Positions 1 through 10,315 of a stretch of 64,000 nt of DNA are shown here, piece after piece. The notes under the pieces are model-generated. The model worked only from the letters and a program-made list of their open reading frames with translations, did no database searches and had not been told where the DNA came from. Location of the stretch: positions 1,059,561-1,123,560 of the forward strand of contig NW_027152031.1 of NCBI RefSeq assembly GCF_004359215.1, in the 5' to 3' direction. How positions within the stretch are numbered: the first letter of the stretch is position 1; the number at the start of each line of letters is the position of its first letter. The DNA comes from Bremia lactucae. Taxonomy: Eukaryota > Oomycota > Peronosporomycetes > Peronosporales > Peronosporaceae. A program made the position numbers and the translations under genes.

Positions 1-1043
1 GCAGAACTCATGCGTCTCGCACGCTGGTTCTTGCCATCGCCCTTTGGGAAGGGAGTCCTCTTGCTGGGCATTTTTGCCCCAGCAGGGACCCTGGCATAGC
101 AGCGAGCCATCATATGGCCGCGCTTGCCGCATTTAAAACAGACCACGTCTGCATTGCCCAACTCCATAGGAGTGGCATCTGTCCTCTCGGCCGACGGCTT
201 ATACCAAGCTGTCGCCGAGGCACTGTTGTAGGATTGCTCCTCAACTAAGGCAATTTGGATTGCCTCTTCCATCGTCGACGGCACCTTTCTGAAAAGGGCC
301 TGTCGCGATGGGCCATGCCGTAGTCCGTTCATAAACGTGGGCACCTTAATGTGCTCCGGAATCGGACCTACGGTTATGGATGCGGACAGCGAGCGCATCT
401 CTTGCACATACTCTTGCAGAGATCGCTTCGCCTGTCGCGCCCCAAAGAAGCGCGCCTGAAGCAACACTTCGTTGTTCGGCGGCTGGTACATGGCGCGAAT
501 CTTATCCTTAAAGATCGCCCATGAGGGGAACGCTTTTCTGTCCGCCATAAGCGCCGAGTAAGCCCACTCTGAGGCCTTACCGCGCAGATGCGACATAGCG
601 TACGACACCATCCGGCTGTCGTCCTCGATGAGCTGGGCGACACCACATTGCTCCACGGCTAAAAGCCAGTGGACAATCGTGTGCGCCGCAGTTCCATCGA
701 ACTTGGGCGGGTCCATCCGAATGGGCCTCGGCTGATGCGGCCGGGCAGAGAGCATCTCAACAGTCCTGTTGAGAGCCTCGCTCCGAGCCTGCTCATGCCT
801 CAGCTCATCCTGAGTCTGAGTGACGGACTCCGCCGCAGCATGGCTCTGTGCCTCGGACGCGGCCCTCCGCTGTCCGAGCACGAATGCCTCAAACTGCTCC
901 AACTGAGCAACATGTTGCTCAGGAGGACAACCCCGGAGCCTGGCCAGGGCTTGTTCACCAAGTCCCTGCGCCATTAGCCCTGCCACCTTCCGATGATGAT
1001 CGGAGAGGTGGGGGAAATGAGCCCAATCAATATTGAGGCTCAT
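1..1043 (-). CDS. gag: gag capsid-nucleocapsid polyprotein of A1, 3' end beyond window
   Basis: Gag packages the element RNA into cytoplasmic virus-like particles. The ATG at 1043 (peptide MSLNIDW) starts a frame open for 347 codons to the window edge. Residues 1-110 are helical and Gln/Glu/Ala rich. Residues 130-270 resemble the Retrotrans_gag region (SEWAYSAL, MYQPPNNE, LQEYVQEMRSL). A CCHC zinc knuckle, CFKCGKRGHMMARC, lies at about residues 302-315 (bases 140-99). The start is chosen because it is the first ATG after the primer-binding site and matches A2. This is the cleanest gag N-terminus of family A here. It differs from A2 at only a few codons. Confidence 0.85.
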   Translation of the reverse strand, partial: MSLNIDWAHFPHLSDHHRKVAGLMAQGLGEQALARLRGCPPEQHVAQLEQFEAFVLGQRRAASEAQSHAAAESVTQTQDELRHEQARSEALNRTVEMLSARPHQPRPIRMDPPKFDGTAAHTIVHWLLAVEQCGVAQLIEDDSRMVSYAMSHLRGKASEWAYSALMADRKAFPSWAIFKDKIRAMYQPPNNEVLLQARFFGARQAKRSLQEYVQEMRSLSASITVGPIPEHIKVPTFMNGLRHGPSRQALFRKVPSTMEEAIQIALVEEQSYNSASATAWYKPSAERTDATPMELGNADVVCFKCGKRGHMMARCYARVPAGAKMPSKRTPFPKGDGKNQRARRMSS

Positions 1044-1088
1044 CCTTAAGTACACACGCAGAGATGCGGGTCGTGGGAAGGATTTCAA

Positions 1089-1097
1089 GTGCTACCA
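1089..1097 (-). other. Primer-binding site of A1
   Basis: On the minus strand the sequence is TGGTAGCAC, two bases after the LTR end. It would pair with a tRNA 3' end reading GTGCTACCA. The same nonamer follows the LTRs of families B and C, with a one-base variant in D. Confidence 0.75.
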
Positions 1098-1099
1098 AG

Positions 1100-1630
1100 T
1101 GTAGGCGGGCACATCGTAATACGGCCACGCTCTACTTAGTCACACACCCTAGCACAGCGAGTAAGCGGTTAAACTAGCTTCTCTTGCGTACAGTGAGGTA
1201 GTTGTGGTGGGCCCCTAGCGACCTCACCCAACGCACTAAGTACTTTAATAAAGTGTTTCACGGGAGCGGTAGTCCGGCTCCTCGTGCGCACTTACAAAGT
1301 AGGAAATAGTTTTGAGACTTATTTGTATTTAATCGTATTGCATATAAATACCTATTTTTACCTATCAAAATTTCATCTCTATAGATAACACTTAATATCT
1401 ATTGCGAGCGTATCTTTCTAGATACCTCGCGTAACGGATGACGCTAGGCGTCATCCCTCCTAATGTGAATGCACCCATGTGTATCACATGCACAAGGGTT
1501 GGTTCACAAATGTGAACCACACCCGAGTGCGGGATCTAATTACTTTAATTAAGTAATTGACCATTCCCTTAAGTACACCAAGTGTACTTAACGGGACTGT
1601 GTAATATTAGGGCAACTTTAGCCGGTTACA
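1100..1630 (-). repeat. 5' LTR of A1 (family A LTR, 531 bp)
   Basis: On the minus strand it starts TGTAACCGGC and ends GCCTACA. It is the same length as the A3 LTR (41836-42366) and close to the A4 LTR (61563-62098). It carries paired motifs typical of this LTR, such as GTGTACTT/AAGTACAC near the 5' end and an AT-rich middle. Bases just outside its 5' end (1631-1660) weakly resemble the polypurine region inside family A 3' ends, so this LTR may have been shared by two fused elements. Confidence 0.85.
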
Positions 1631-2972
1631 CCATTCATTGGTTCGTCAAAGAACAAAATAGCTGGATTAGCGACGACTTCTCTTCGTCATATGTTACGCG
1701 CTTCTTCTGTTCAACCGAGAGACTCGCGACCATACTGCCCGACATGGCCGTCAATTCAAGCAAATCCAAGGTTCATTGAACCAGATTCAATCATTGTTCT
1801 TCAGAAATGCTCGGAGGCAGTCGCAAATTCGCGGAAAAGCCCTGTGCTTCGTGAAATGTCGCGGCGTCCGAGTGATTATTTTCTCACAGTACGCGGCAAT
1901 TCGGCTAAATTTCGACGAGGTTGCGAAAAGAATAAATCGTAGAAATGATTACGAAACTTGGAAGCAGATTGATAAGCATGCATACGTCAGAAGAATGTGA
2001 TGAAATTCGCCATGCAGTGCTGGGTCAATAAATAAAGACTCCACCCGTAAGAGTTGTGTGCACAACGGTCTGGACAGTAACTTGTATTGACATGTACACG
2101 CCAAGCCCAATCAGACACGACGCAGTGATAATAGATGCATAGATGAGGCGAACTGCGTAATACGCAAGCTTTACGCAATTGCTTTAGACTGTTGCGAACG
2201 TCAATAATTACCACAACAAGTAGCCGAATTAGATATATCAATTATAAATTTTCGCTGCACCATCCCGCACCGCTTGGGTGTATCAACAAATCCAACTCGA
2301 TTCTGCTGGAAGCCTTGAAATTAAATGAAAAAGAACATCAAGTAGAAGGTTGCCGGACACAATATTTCATGGAGCACCAAGAGCTTGCATTGTAATCTAT
2401 TATTAACTGCATCGCTAGAAAATAGTGGGATGGGTGCCTGCAAAGGTGATGTTGCCAAGTACCGCGCTACAGAGAAAAGTCGTCGTGATAAAAGTGAGCT
2501 TCTAGGGAACAGGAAGGAGCATTTCGAGGCATTTCGTACAAATACGCCGTTCTATTGGATATTTTTTAATCTCTTTCTTGCCATTTGTTGTGTGGTGTAT
2601 CTCTCCTCTTTGTCAGCGTCCCTTCCGAGAATATTCAACCTTATGAATGGAATTAATTCGTGCCGACTGCTTGGATGTATTGGCCACTGCCTATACATCC
2701 ACACTATTGATCTCCGTGATAGCGTGTCTAAAAAGGTTAAGGTATTTCTGGTACCGACTGCTAGCTGGAAATCTCGTCAATGGAGTCCCTCTGCGAACGA
2801 TCTCTGCTCCGACTTCTATAATTGCAGGAATCGGACATTATATTATACTTTTATGAAATTTGCATCGAAAAAGTAAGAAGGCACTGTGAAAGAATATACG
2901 CCTGGTGATAATATTGTGAATGGTGAGCTAAGGAACCAATAAAAACGATAATGCCGTATTCAGCAAATAAAA
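1631..2972. other. Spacer between head-to-head A1 and A2; little recognisable
   Basis: This is a 1.34-kb AT-rich stretch without LTR, gag or pol similarity that I can see, apart from a possible decayed polypurine region at 1631-1660. It holds several short overlapping frames, of which only the one at 2430-2876 is listed. It acts as the loop between two long inverted repeats. Confidence 0.6.
2430..2876 (+). CDS. Hypothetical protein with one possible membrane segment, doubtful
   Basis: This frame starts at an ATG (MGACKGD) and runs 148 codons. A hydrophobic stretch at about residues 41-63 (from FYWIFFNLFLAICCVVY) could span a membrane. The rest is Ser/Cys rich and shows no family I recognise. 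It lies alone in the AT-rich spacer between two retroelements, with no clear promoter and no second copy in the window. It could be chance, since the spacer holds other frames of 60-80 codons. Low confidence that it is a gene. Confidence 0.2.
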   Translation: MGACKGDVAKYRATEKSRRDKSELLGNRKEHFEAFRTNTPFYWIFFNLFLAICCVVYLSSLSASLPRIFNLMNGINSCRLLGCIGHCLYIHTIDLRDSVSKKVKVFLVPTASWKSRQWSPSANDLCSDFYNCRNRTLYYTFMKFASKK

Positions 2973-3469
2973 CTCCCCATTAAGTACAATTGTGTACTTA
3001 AGAGGATGGTCAATTCCGTAAATAAAGTAATTAAATCCACCACTTGGACGTGGCTCACATTGTGACCCACCCTTGTGTATGTGATGCATATAGGTGCATT
3101 CACATTAGAAGAGATGACGCCTAGCGTTATCCGTTCAGCGAGGTATCTAGAAAGATTCGCTCGCAATACATATTCAGTGTTATCTATAGAGATGAAATTT
3201 TGATAGGTAAAAATAGGTATTTATATGCAATACGATTAAATACAAATAAGTCTCAAAACTACTTCCTACTTTGTAAGTGCGCACGAGAAGCCGGACTACC
3301 GCTCCCGTGCGACACTTTATTAGAGTTCTTAGTGCGTTGGGGAAAGTCGCTAAGGCGCCCACCACAACTACCTCACTGTACGCATGAGAAGCTAGTTTAA
3401 CCGCTTCCTCGCTGTGCTAGGGTGTGTGACTAAGTAGAGCGTGGCCGTATTACGATGTGCCCGCCTACA
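2973..3469 (+). repeat. 5' LTR of A2, first ~35-40 bases missing
   Basis: It aligns with the 3' LTR of A2 from CTCCCCATTAAGTACA onward and ends GCCTACA. The TGTAACGGGC start seen at 11630 is absent; flanking spacer sequence joins directly at about 2972. It appears as the mirror image of the A1 LTR. Confidence 0.8.
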
Positions 3470-3471
3470 CT

Positions 3472-3480
3472 TGGTAGCAC
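3472..3480 (+). other. Primer-binding site of A2
   Basis: TGGTAGCAC follows the LTR end (3469) after the 2-nt spacer CT, which is identical to A1 and equivalent to families B and C. Confidence 0.75.
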
Positions 3481-3525
3481 TTGAAATCCTTCCCACGACC
3501 CGCATCTCTGCGTGTGTACGTGAGG

Positions 3526-4568
3526 ATGAGCCTCAATATTGATTGGGCTCAATTCCCCCACCTCTCCGATCATCATCGGAAGGTGGCAGGGCTTATGGCG
3601 CAGGGACTTGATGAACAAGCCCTGGCCAGGCTCCTGAGTAGTCCTCCTGAGCAACATATTGCTCAGTTGGAGCAGTTTGAGGCATTCGTGCTCGGACAGC
3701 GGAGGGCCGCGTCCGAGGCACAAGGCCATGCTGCAGCGGAGTCCGTCACTCAGACTCAGGATGAGCTGAGGCATGAGCAGGCTCGGAGCGAGGCTCTCAA
3801 CAGGACTGTTGAGATGCTCTCTGCCCGGCCGCATCAGCCGAGGCCCATTCGGATGGACCCGCCCAAGTTCGATGGAACTGCGGCGCACACGATTGTCCAC
3901 TGGCTTTTAGCCGTGGAGCAATGTGGTGTCGCCCAGCTCATCGAGGACGACAGCCGGATGGTGTCGTACGCTATGTCGCATCTGCGCGGTAAGGCCTCAG
4001 AGTGGGCTTACTCGGCGCTTATGGCGGACAGAAAAGCGTTCCCCTCATGGGCGATCTTTAAGGATAAGATTCGCGCCATGTACCAGCCGCCGAACAACGA
4101 AGTGTTGCTTCAGGCGCGCTTCTTTGGGGCGCGACAGGCGAAGCGATCTCTGCAAGAGTATGTGCAAGAGATGCGCTCGCTGTCCGCATCCATAACCGTA
4201 GGTCCGATTCCGGAGCACATTAAGGTGCCCACGTTTATGAACGGACTACGGCATGGCCCATCGCGACAGGCCCTTTTCAGAAAGGTGCCGTCGACGATGG
4301 AAGAGGCAATCCAAATTGCCTTAGTTGAGGAGCAATCCTACAACAGTGCCTCGGCGACAGCTTGGTATAAGCCGTCGGCCGAGAGGACAGATGCCACTCC
4401 TATGGAGTTGGGCAATGCAGACGTGGTCTGTTTTAAATGCGGCAAGCGCGGCCATATGATGGCTCGCTGCTATGCCAGGGTCCCTGCTGGGGCAAAAATG
4501 CCCAGCAAGAGGACTCCCTTCCCAAAGGGCGATGGCAAGAACCAGCGTGCGAGACGCATGAGTTCTGC
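3526..4568 (+). CDS. gag: gag polyprotein of A2, interrupted by assembly gap
   Basis: The ATG at 3526 (MSLNIDWAQFPHL) opens 347 codons up to the N run. Layout: a helical N-terminus with Gln/Glu-rich segments, a Retrotrans_gag-like core (SEWAYSALMADRKAFPSW at about residues 165-185), then the zinc knuckle CFKCGKRGHMMARC from about residue 302 and a basic tail (KMPSKRTPFPKG). An upstream TTG at 3481 is in frame but lies in the PBS leader, so the ATG is preferred. No stop occurs before the gap. Gag normally continues 20-30 codons past this point, as the second copy shows. Confidence 0.85.
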
Positions 4569-4714
4569 NNNNNNNNNNNNNNNNNNNNNNNNNNNNNNNN
4601 NNNNNNNNNNNNNNNNNNNNNNNNNNNNNNNNNNNNNNNNNNNNNNNNNNNNNNNNNNNNNNNNNNNNNNNNNNNNNNNNNNNNNNNNNNNNNNNNNNNN
4701 NNNNNNNNNNNNNN
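4569..4714. other. Assembly gap (146 N)
   Basis: Sequence resumes not after the gag zinc knuckle but about 1 kb back inside gag (near residue 65), so a contig joined here overlaps or duplicates the previous one. Confidence 0.95.
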
Positions 4715-5652
4715 GTGCTCGGACAGCGGAGGGCCGCGTCCGAGGCACAGAGCCATGCTGCGGCGGAGTCCGTCACTCAGACTCAGGATGAGCTGAGGCA
4801 TGAGCAGGCTCGGAGCGAGGCTCTCAACAGGACTGTTGAGATGCTCTCTGCCCGGCCGCATCAGCCGAGGCCCATTCGGATGGACCCGCCCAAGTTCGAT
4901 GGAACTGCGGCGCACACGATTGTCCACTGGCTTTTAGCCGTGGAGCAATGTGGTGTCGCCCAGCTCATCGAGGACGACAGCCGGATGGTGTCGTACGCCA
5001 TGTCGCATCTGCGCGGTAAGGCCTCAGAGTGGGCTTACTCGGCGCTTATGGCGGACAGAAAGGCGTTCCCTGCATGGGCGATCTTTAAGGAAAAGATTCG
5101 CGCCATGTACTAGCCGCCGAACAACAAATTGTTGCTTCAGGCGCGCTTCTTTAGAGCACGACAGGCGAAGCGATCTCTGCAAGAGTACGTGCAAGAGATG
5201 CGCTCGCTGTCCGCATCCATAACCGTAGGTCCGATTCCGGAGCACATTAAGGTGCCCACGTTTATGAACGGATTACGGCATGGCCCATCGCGACAGGCCT
5301 TTTGCAGAAAGGTGCCGTCGATGATGGAAGAGGCAATTCAAATTGCCTTGGTTGAGGAGCAATCCTACAACAGTGCCTCGGCGACAGCTTGGTATAAGCC
5401 GTCGGCCGAGAGTTCAGATGCCACTCCCATGGAGTTGAGCAATGCAGACGTTGTCTGTTTTAAATGCGGCAAGCGCGGCCATATGATGGCTCGCTGCTAT
5501 GCAACGGTCCCTGCTGGGGCAAAGATGCCCAGCAAGAGGACTCCCTTCCCAAAGAGCGATGGCAAGACCAGCGTGCGAGACGCATGAGTTCTGCATCGAC
5601 CACTGAGGGGTCGGGAATTCAGGAGCGCAGTAGGGGCGGGATGCCCTACTGA
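4715..5652 (+). pseudogene. gag: Second gag copy after the gap, nonsense and frameshift
   Basis: It resumes family A gag at residue ~65 and reads to the zinc knuckle (CFKCGKRGHMMARC) and beyond. A CAG-to-TAG change at 5111 stops the frame where the first copy reads MYQPPN. Near 5568 one base of a GCAAGAACC run is missing, so the frame ends at 5587; the alternative frame reaches a TGA at 5650-5652. Small differences from 3526-4568 show this is a distinct gag copy. Either the locus truly carries a tandem gag duplication or two copies were joined across the gap. Confidence 0.8.
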
Positions 5653-5685
5653 CGCGGACTCTGAGCTACCCCTAAGTTCAGAGTT

Positions 5686-6608
5686 GTGGAACAAATGGGT
5701 AGCATAGTCCCTGAGGTCTCGAAACTTCGGACCTCAACCATGCTGGTCTATAGCCCTCATGTAAGAGGCTATGACCAGGTGATGACCCTCCTAGTGGATT
5801 CGGGTGCATCACAAAATTTTGTAAAATTCTCGGCTCTAATAAAGAGACCGGGGATGTTTGAGTCGCTTTGCCAGGGTGGCAAGCGAGAAGAGGCGACCAT
5901 TGTTTAGCGAAAGGCGCGCTCGTTAAGTCTGAGGGAGGTCAGGTAGAACCCGCCTTCAGCTTTAGTGACCTCTCTTGTAAAGAGAAGCTCACAGTGCTAG
6001 GTATGGAGAGTCCGTATGACCTCATCCTAGACATGCCATGGTTGGCAGAACACCAACCATGGATAGACTGGCGTACACGCATATTTGCGAACTCTACGCA
6101 GGACACCGGAAAGGATGTGCTCCTGCGAGAGGCGTATGCAACTGATGTCGTGTCGAACACAGTTGAGGGTGCGTTGACGGGATGTCAAACGTCACCAATT
6201 CCTACCCAGCTCGTGGAGGCTGGGGTAGTGAAAAGAGCAATGACAAGTAGTCTTGTGTCCCATTGTCCTGCCCAGAGCCGAGAGTTTGTGGCAGTAGACG
6301 GCGAGCTGACAGGAAGTCAAGCGTCACACGAGCCGGCACAGTGCCTAGAGCATGGTGCGGTTGGAAGGGGTGCGTTAGCCAGGAGAGCAACGGCACCCGC
6401 TTCCCAGTCAAAGGTCGTGGTGACTCGAAGAACAAGCACCCGGCAGATTAGGACGATCAAAGGCACGTCTAAACGAGTGACCTTTGGATCAGTTCCTATT
6501 AAGGAGGACGGGCCTTCGAACGAGGCGTTCGTGGCCATCAAAGACGAAATTGTGGAGGCATCCTCAGTTGAGGTGCTCCGGCAAGTCTTTAAATCTGCCG
6601 GGGAGTAA
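5686..6608 (+). pseudogene. pol: Retropepsin-like protease and linker of A2, frameshifted
   Basis: The aspartic protease cuts Gag-Pol in the particle. The flap-side motif LLVDSGASQNFV is at about 5788-5823 (first frame 5686-5907). After a frameshift near 5880 the partner segment YDLILDMPWLAEHQPWIDW follows at about 6016-6072 in the frame that ends at 6608. The first half carries the catalytic Asp of DSGA. The remainder is a low-complexity Ala/Thr/Ser-rich linker towards RT. The stop at 5650 and the shift at ~5880 mean no continuous Gag-Pol can be made. Confidence 0.75.
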
Positions 6609-8033
6609 GTAAATCTCCCGGAGATGCCGTGGGATCTGTTCGCTGCCGAATTAAAGGAAGGAAAGATCCACGAGATAGTCACACCAGTTCCAGACGAGAG
6701 CTTGGTGGACTGTTGCTTGTCGCCCACAATGGACGAGAGCGTCTTAGAAAGGGACAATAAGAAACGATTCGCTGCTAAGGCTGGGATGCCTTGAGAGACA
6801 GTCCGTTCTGTAAGGTTCTGTGGAAACATCGTGATGTGTTCCCAGAAGAAGGGCCGAGCCGCCTACCAGCAGATAGGGGCATCGGGCACGAAGTAGACCT
6901 CGAACCTGGCACCAAGTATTGTGTGACCAGGTAATAGCCATTTCCGAAAGAACAAGTCGATTATATCGATGAGTTCTTCGACAAGCGAGCCAAGGCGGGA
7001 CATGTACGTGAGCGTAAATTGCCTCGCTGCAGCCCGACCTTTTGTGTGCGTAAAGCCACAGGTTGATGGCGCGTGGTTCATACTTACAATAAGCTGAACA
7101 CGGCGACCATGCCGACTCAAACACCAATCCCGCGGAAAGATGTTTTGTTGAACTACATGGGAAACTCAACTATTTTCTCCGCGTTGGATTTAAAGGATGG
7201 CTACTATCAGGTACTCATGAGACATCCCAGCCTTGAGCAACAAACCGTTTCTTATTGTCCCTTTCTAGGACGCTCTCGTCCATTGTGGACGACGAGCAAC
7301 AGTCCACTAAGTTCTCTTCATAAGACGAGATCTTTTGTTGTATTAAGTTAACTTTTACAGAAACTATTGTTATTAATTGATAGTAGTCTTTTAATCTTAA
7401 CGGGTTTATTGATGGTTATTTTAGGGGGAAAAGTTTTTGTACGTGCTCTTTGTGAAATCGATTAAATAATAGTACTCGACGACATGGTGGTTGGAGTATT
7501 TAATGTTTATTTGCAATAGACACCCCAAGTGGTATGCTTTGGGAGTGGCTTGTGATGCCCCAGGGTTTAAATAACGCACCAGCGACATTCAACCGAGTGG
7601 TAGCTCATGTGATGCGTCAGCATCGTGCCTACGCGCCCCATTACTTTATACGATATATTCGTGCATAGTAAGGCCGAGGACGGGCTGAGCGCAATAGAGT
7701 CGCACAAGCGTCATTTAGACGCTGTGTTGCAGACTTTAAAGGACGCCCAATTGTACGTCAACTTGCAAAAGTGCGTCATAAGGGTCTCTGAGATACCTGT
7801 GCTGGGTTGCATCGTAGGTACACATGGTGTACGAGCAGACCCAGATAAGGTAAATACAGTAAAGGAATGGCCAATCCCGCGGCATGCGAAGTATTTGCAC
7901 CAATTCCTAGGGCTCGCTGTTACTTGCATAAATATAGCAAGAATTACGCTGAGCAAACTAAACCATTATCTGACCTCCTTAGAAAAAGGACGCAGAATGG
8001 GTTTGGTTAAAAACAAGATGATGCGTTCACATC
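6609..8033 (+). pseudogene. pol: Reverse transcriptase of A2, disrupted, active site lost
   Basis: RT copies element RNA into DNA. Recognisable pieces in order: EVDLEPGTKYCVTR (about 6889-6930), PTFCVRKATG (about 7040), YNKLNTATMPTQTPIPRKD (7084-7140), FSALDLKDGYYQVLM (7174-7218), then an insertion, MLWEWLVMPQG (about 7539-7566) and NAPATFNRVV. The YFDD box is broken: the sequence reads TACTTTATACGATATATTC, so after a frameshift only LYDIFVHS remains at about 7645. The fingers-to-thumb tail then reads LQKCVIRVSEIPVLGCIVG. In-frame stops occur at 6792 and near 7066. Confidence 0.75.
7231..7530. repeat. Insertion in RT: inverted copy of upstream linker plus ~200 bp AT-rich DNA
   Basis: Bases 7233-7320 are the reverse complement, with few mismatches, of the protease-RT linker at about 6696-6785. 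They are followed by about 200 bp of AT-rich sequence that I cannot place. The block splits RT between the YYQVLM and MLWEWL segments, which are normally 15-20 residues apart. Confidence 0.7.
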
Positions 8034-8034
8034 A

Positions 8035-8987
8035 GTGAAGCAATCTCTTGTAGAGGCACCGGTCTTGGCATTGCCAGACGCGGATAAGCTCTTTAGCGTC
8101 GTCTGCGATGTAAGTATTCTTGCAATCGGCTGCGCGCTTATGCAGAAAAATGACGACGACGTTGACCGTGTCATCTCTTATCAGTCCCGGCTTTTGAAAG
8201 CCGCGGAACTGAAATACCCCGTGCATGACAAAGAGCTACTTTCAATAAAGTATGCTCTCGTCAAGTTTCGTGTGCACCTACTGGGCATCGAGCGATGTGT
8301 GGTTTATACGGATCACGTATCACTGCGGACCGCAATATACTCACCGCACCTATCGCCTAGAATGGCAAGATGGCTCACATTCTTCTCTGATTTTTATTTC
8401 AAAGTTGAATATAAGCCGGGTAAGTCGAATGTCTTGGCTGACGCTTTATCGCGCAGACCAAACTTCGAGGTGAGACACCAGGAAAGTGTGTATAGTACTA
8501 AATCACAATTTCAGCCGTCAACGTTGGCATCCATGAAGGCATACTACGTGACGAGCTTATTGGCCATTGAGATAAAAGAGAGCTACAGTCTGGACGACCA
8601 ATGTCACCTGCTATTGGATCACTTTGGTGGACGAAGGCTTCTCTTTCCGTCGCACCTGAAAGCTAAGCCAAATCGCTTTAGCTACAGCGATGGCCTGTTA
8701 TGGCATCAGCTGTCACCTTGTGATCCCTTGATAATCTATGTGCCTCATGACACAGATCTCAAGCTGATGATCCTTCACGAGCTCCATGATGCGCCATCTA
8801 GTGGGCATCTGGGCCGTGAAAAGACATTCTTACGAGTGTCAGAGGAATTTTGGTGGCCACACCTATATAGATGGGTGGCCAACTATATTCGCTCTTGCGA
8901 ACAGTGTCAGCGCATTAAGCCTGCACCGTCCAGCAGTGCGCCACTGAAGCCGCTACCGATTCCAACCAACTGTTGGAAGTCAGTAAG
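8035..8987 (+). CDS. pol: RNase H and integrase zinc-binding domain of A2
   Basis: This frame is open from RNase H into the N gap. RNase H catalytic positions are visible: Asp in FSVVCDVS (~8098), Glu in HDKELLSIKY (~8230), Asp in VVYTDHVSLRTA (~8305) and Asp in NVLADALSRRP (~8435). The tether follows, then the integrase HHCC finger: HELHDAPSSGHLGREK, a Trp/Tyr-rich middle (EEFWWPHLYRW) and CEQCQRIKP (~8900-8925). RNase H removes RNA from the hybrid and the finger helps multimerise integrase. The TTG-type start at 8035 is only where the frame opens; the protein is really part of Pol. This is the best-preserved pol segment in the window. Confidence 0.85.
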
Positions 8988-9602
8988 NNNNNNNNNNNNN
9001 NNNNNNNNNNNNNNNNNNNNNNNNNNNNNNNNNNNNNNNNNNNNNNNNNNNNNNNNNNNNNNNNNNNNNNNNNNNNNNNNNNNNNNNNNNNNNNNNNNNN
9101 NNNNNNNNNNNNNNNNNNNNNNNNNNNNNNNNNNNNNNNNNNNNNNNNNNNNNNNNNNNNNNNNNNNNNNNNNNNNNNNNNNNNNNNNNNNNNNNNNNNN
9201 NNNNNNNNNNNNNNNNNNNNNNNNNNNNNNNNNNNNNNNNNNNNNNNNNNNNNNNNNNNNNNNNNNNNNNNNNNNNNNNNNNNNNNNNNNNNNNNNNNNN
9301 NNNNNNNNNNNNNNNNNNNNNNNNNNNNNNNNNNNNNNNNNNNNNNNNNNNNNNNNNNNNNNNNNNNNNNNNNNNNNNNNNNNNNNNNNNNNNNNNNNNN
9401 NNNNNNNNNNNNNNNNNNNNNNNNNNNNNNNNNNNNNNNNNNNNNNNNNNNNNNNNNNNNNNNNNNNNNNNNNNNNNNNNNNNNNNNNNNNNNNNNNNNN
9501 NNNNNNNNNNNNNNNNNNNNNNNNNNNNNNNNNNNNNNNNNNNNNNNNNNNNNNNNNNNNNNNNNNNNNNNNNNNNNNNNNNNNNNNNNNNNNNNNNNNN
9601 NN
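8988..9602. other. Assembly gap (615 N) inside integrase
   Basis: The missing stretch should hold the first two catalytic Asp residues of the integrase core. Integrase resumes on the far side. Confidence 0.95.
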
Positions 9603-10315
9603 GGTAGCAAGCTCCACATGTCGACCGCAGATCATCCCCAGACCGATGGCCAAACAGAACGTGCCAATCGGGTCGTGGCGGATGTCTTACGCACTATAGC
9701 AACTCCCAAAGAGTGGAGCAAGCAATTGCCCTTTGTGGAGTTCGCTATAAATAACAGTGTCCACGCCAGTACGGGTGAGACACCGTTTTATATTAACGGA
9801 CTGCGCCATCCTCGGACGCCAGTCTCGTTTGTGCGCAGCCCGAGTCTTAGTGGGGGAGGGCCCCTCACTATGCTCGGTGCGAAAGAGGGACATAGTTTCG
9901 TCAATATGACGATGACCCATGAGGGTATCATCTCAAAGACAGAAACTTGCCCTAGTGACCCTGCCAGTTTAGCAGTGGTCAATAAAACTACGCCTTATGA
10001 CCGACCTCTTGGCGGTATCATAGGCGAGTTTGATGCTAAAAGCGTGAGCGAGGCTCAACGCTTTGTGGATGAGCGATTAGCCATCACACGTAAAGTCCGT
10101 GACGCAATGGCAAGCGCACAGGACAAGCAAAAAGAATATGCGGACCGAAATGGTCGCAAAAAATATGAACGCTTTAGAGTGGGTGAAAAGGTACTATTCA
10201 GTACTGCAATCCTACCTAAAATTGCAATTTCTGTACTACTACGAAGTTGTTGCGCGTTTCATTAGGCCCTTTACGGTGGTAAAAGAGGTTGGCCTGATAC
10301 TGAACGGAGGAGGGT
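9603..10315 (+). pseudogene. pol: Integrase core end and C-terminal domain of A2
   Basis: After the gap the core continues with LHMSTADHPQTDGQTERANR (9613-9672), where the Glu of TER is the third residue of the D,D-35-E triad. PFVEFAINNSVHAST and a GPY/F-type region follow (RFRVGEKVLF, then FIRPFTVVKEVG after a frameshift at ~10225). The frame from the core runs to a stop at 10263; the shifted frame continues to ~10330. A3 carries the unshifted version (RFIGPFKVVIEVG), which shows what was lost. Confidence 0.75.

Larger units (their letters stand above)
1..1630 (-). mobile_element. Ty3/gypsy element A1 (family A), 5' LTR plus gag, cut by window start
   Basis: Read on the minus strand, this is a 531-bp LTR (1630 to 1100), a 2-nt spacer, a primer-binding site and a gag frame running off the window edge. 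It mirrors element A2: base x here pairs with base 4569-x there across gag, without indels. Position 1 matches the last base before the N run at 4569, so both copies end at the same point. The two elements face each other head to head around a 1.34-kb spacer. The rest of A1 lies outside the window or was lost at a contig end. Confidence 0.85.

Noticed and set aside
374..1036. Arg/Cys-rich frames over gag of A1 (and copies at 3923-4195, 4950-5222)
   Set aside because: Present wherever family A gag occurs; composition typical of antisense or shifted shadows of a GC-richer gene.
1582..2241. Overlapping frames of 60-84 codons in the spacer
   Set aside because: No domain, signal, promoter or repeat support; lengths expected by chance.
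8907..10265. Long frames running through the 615-N gap
   Set aside because: Continuity through N is meaningless; only the parts outside the gap were used.
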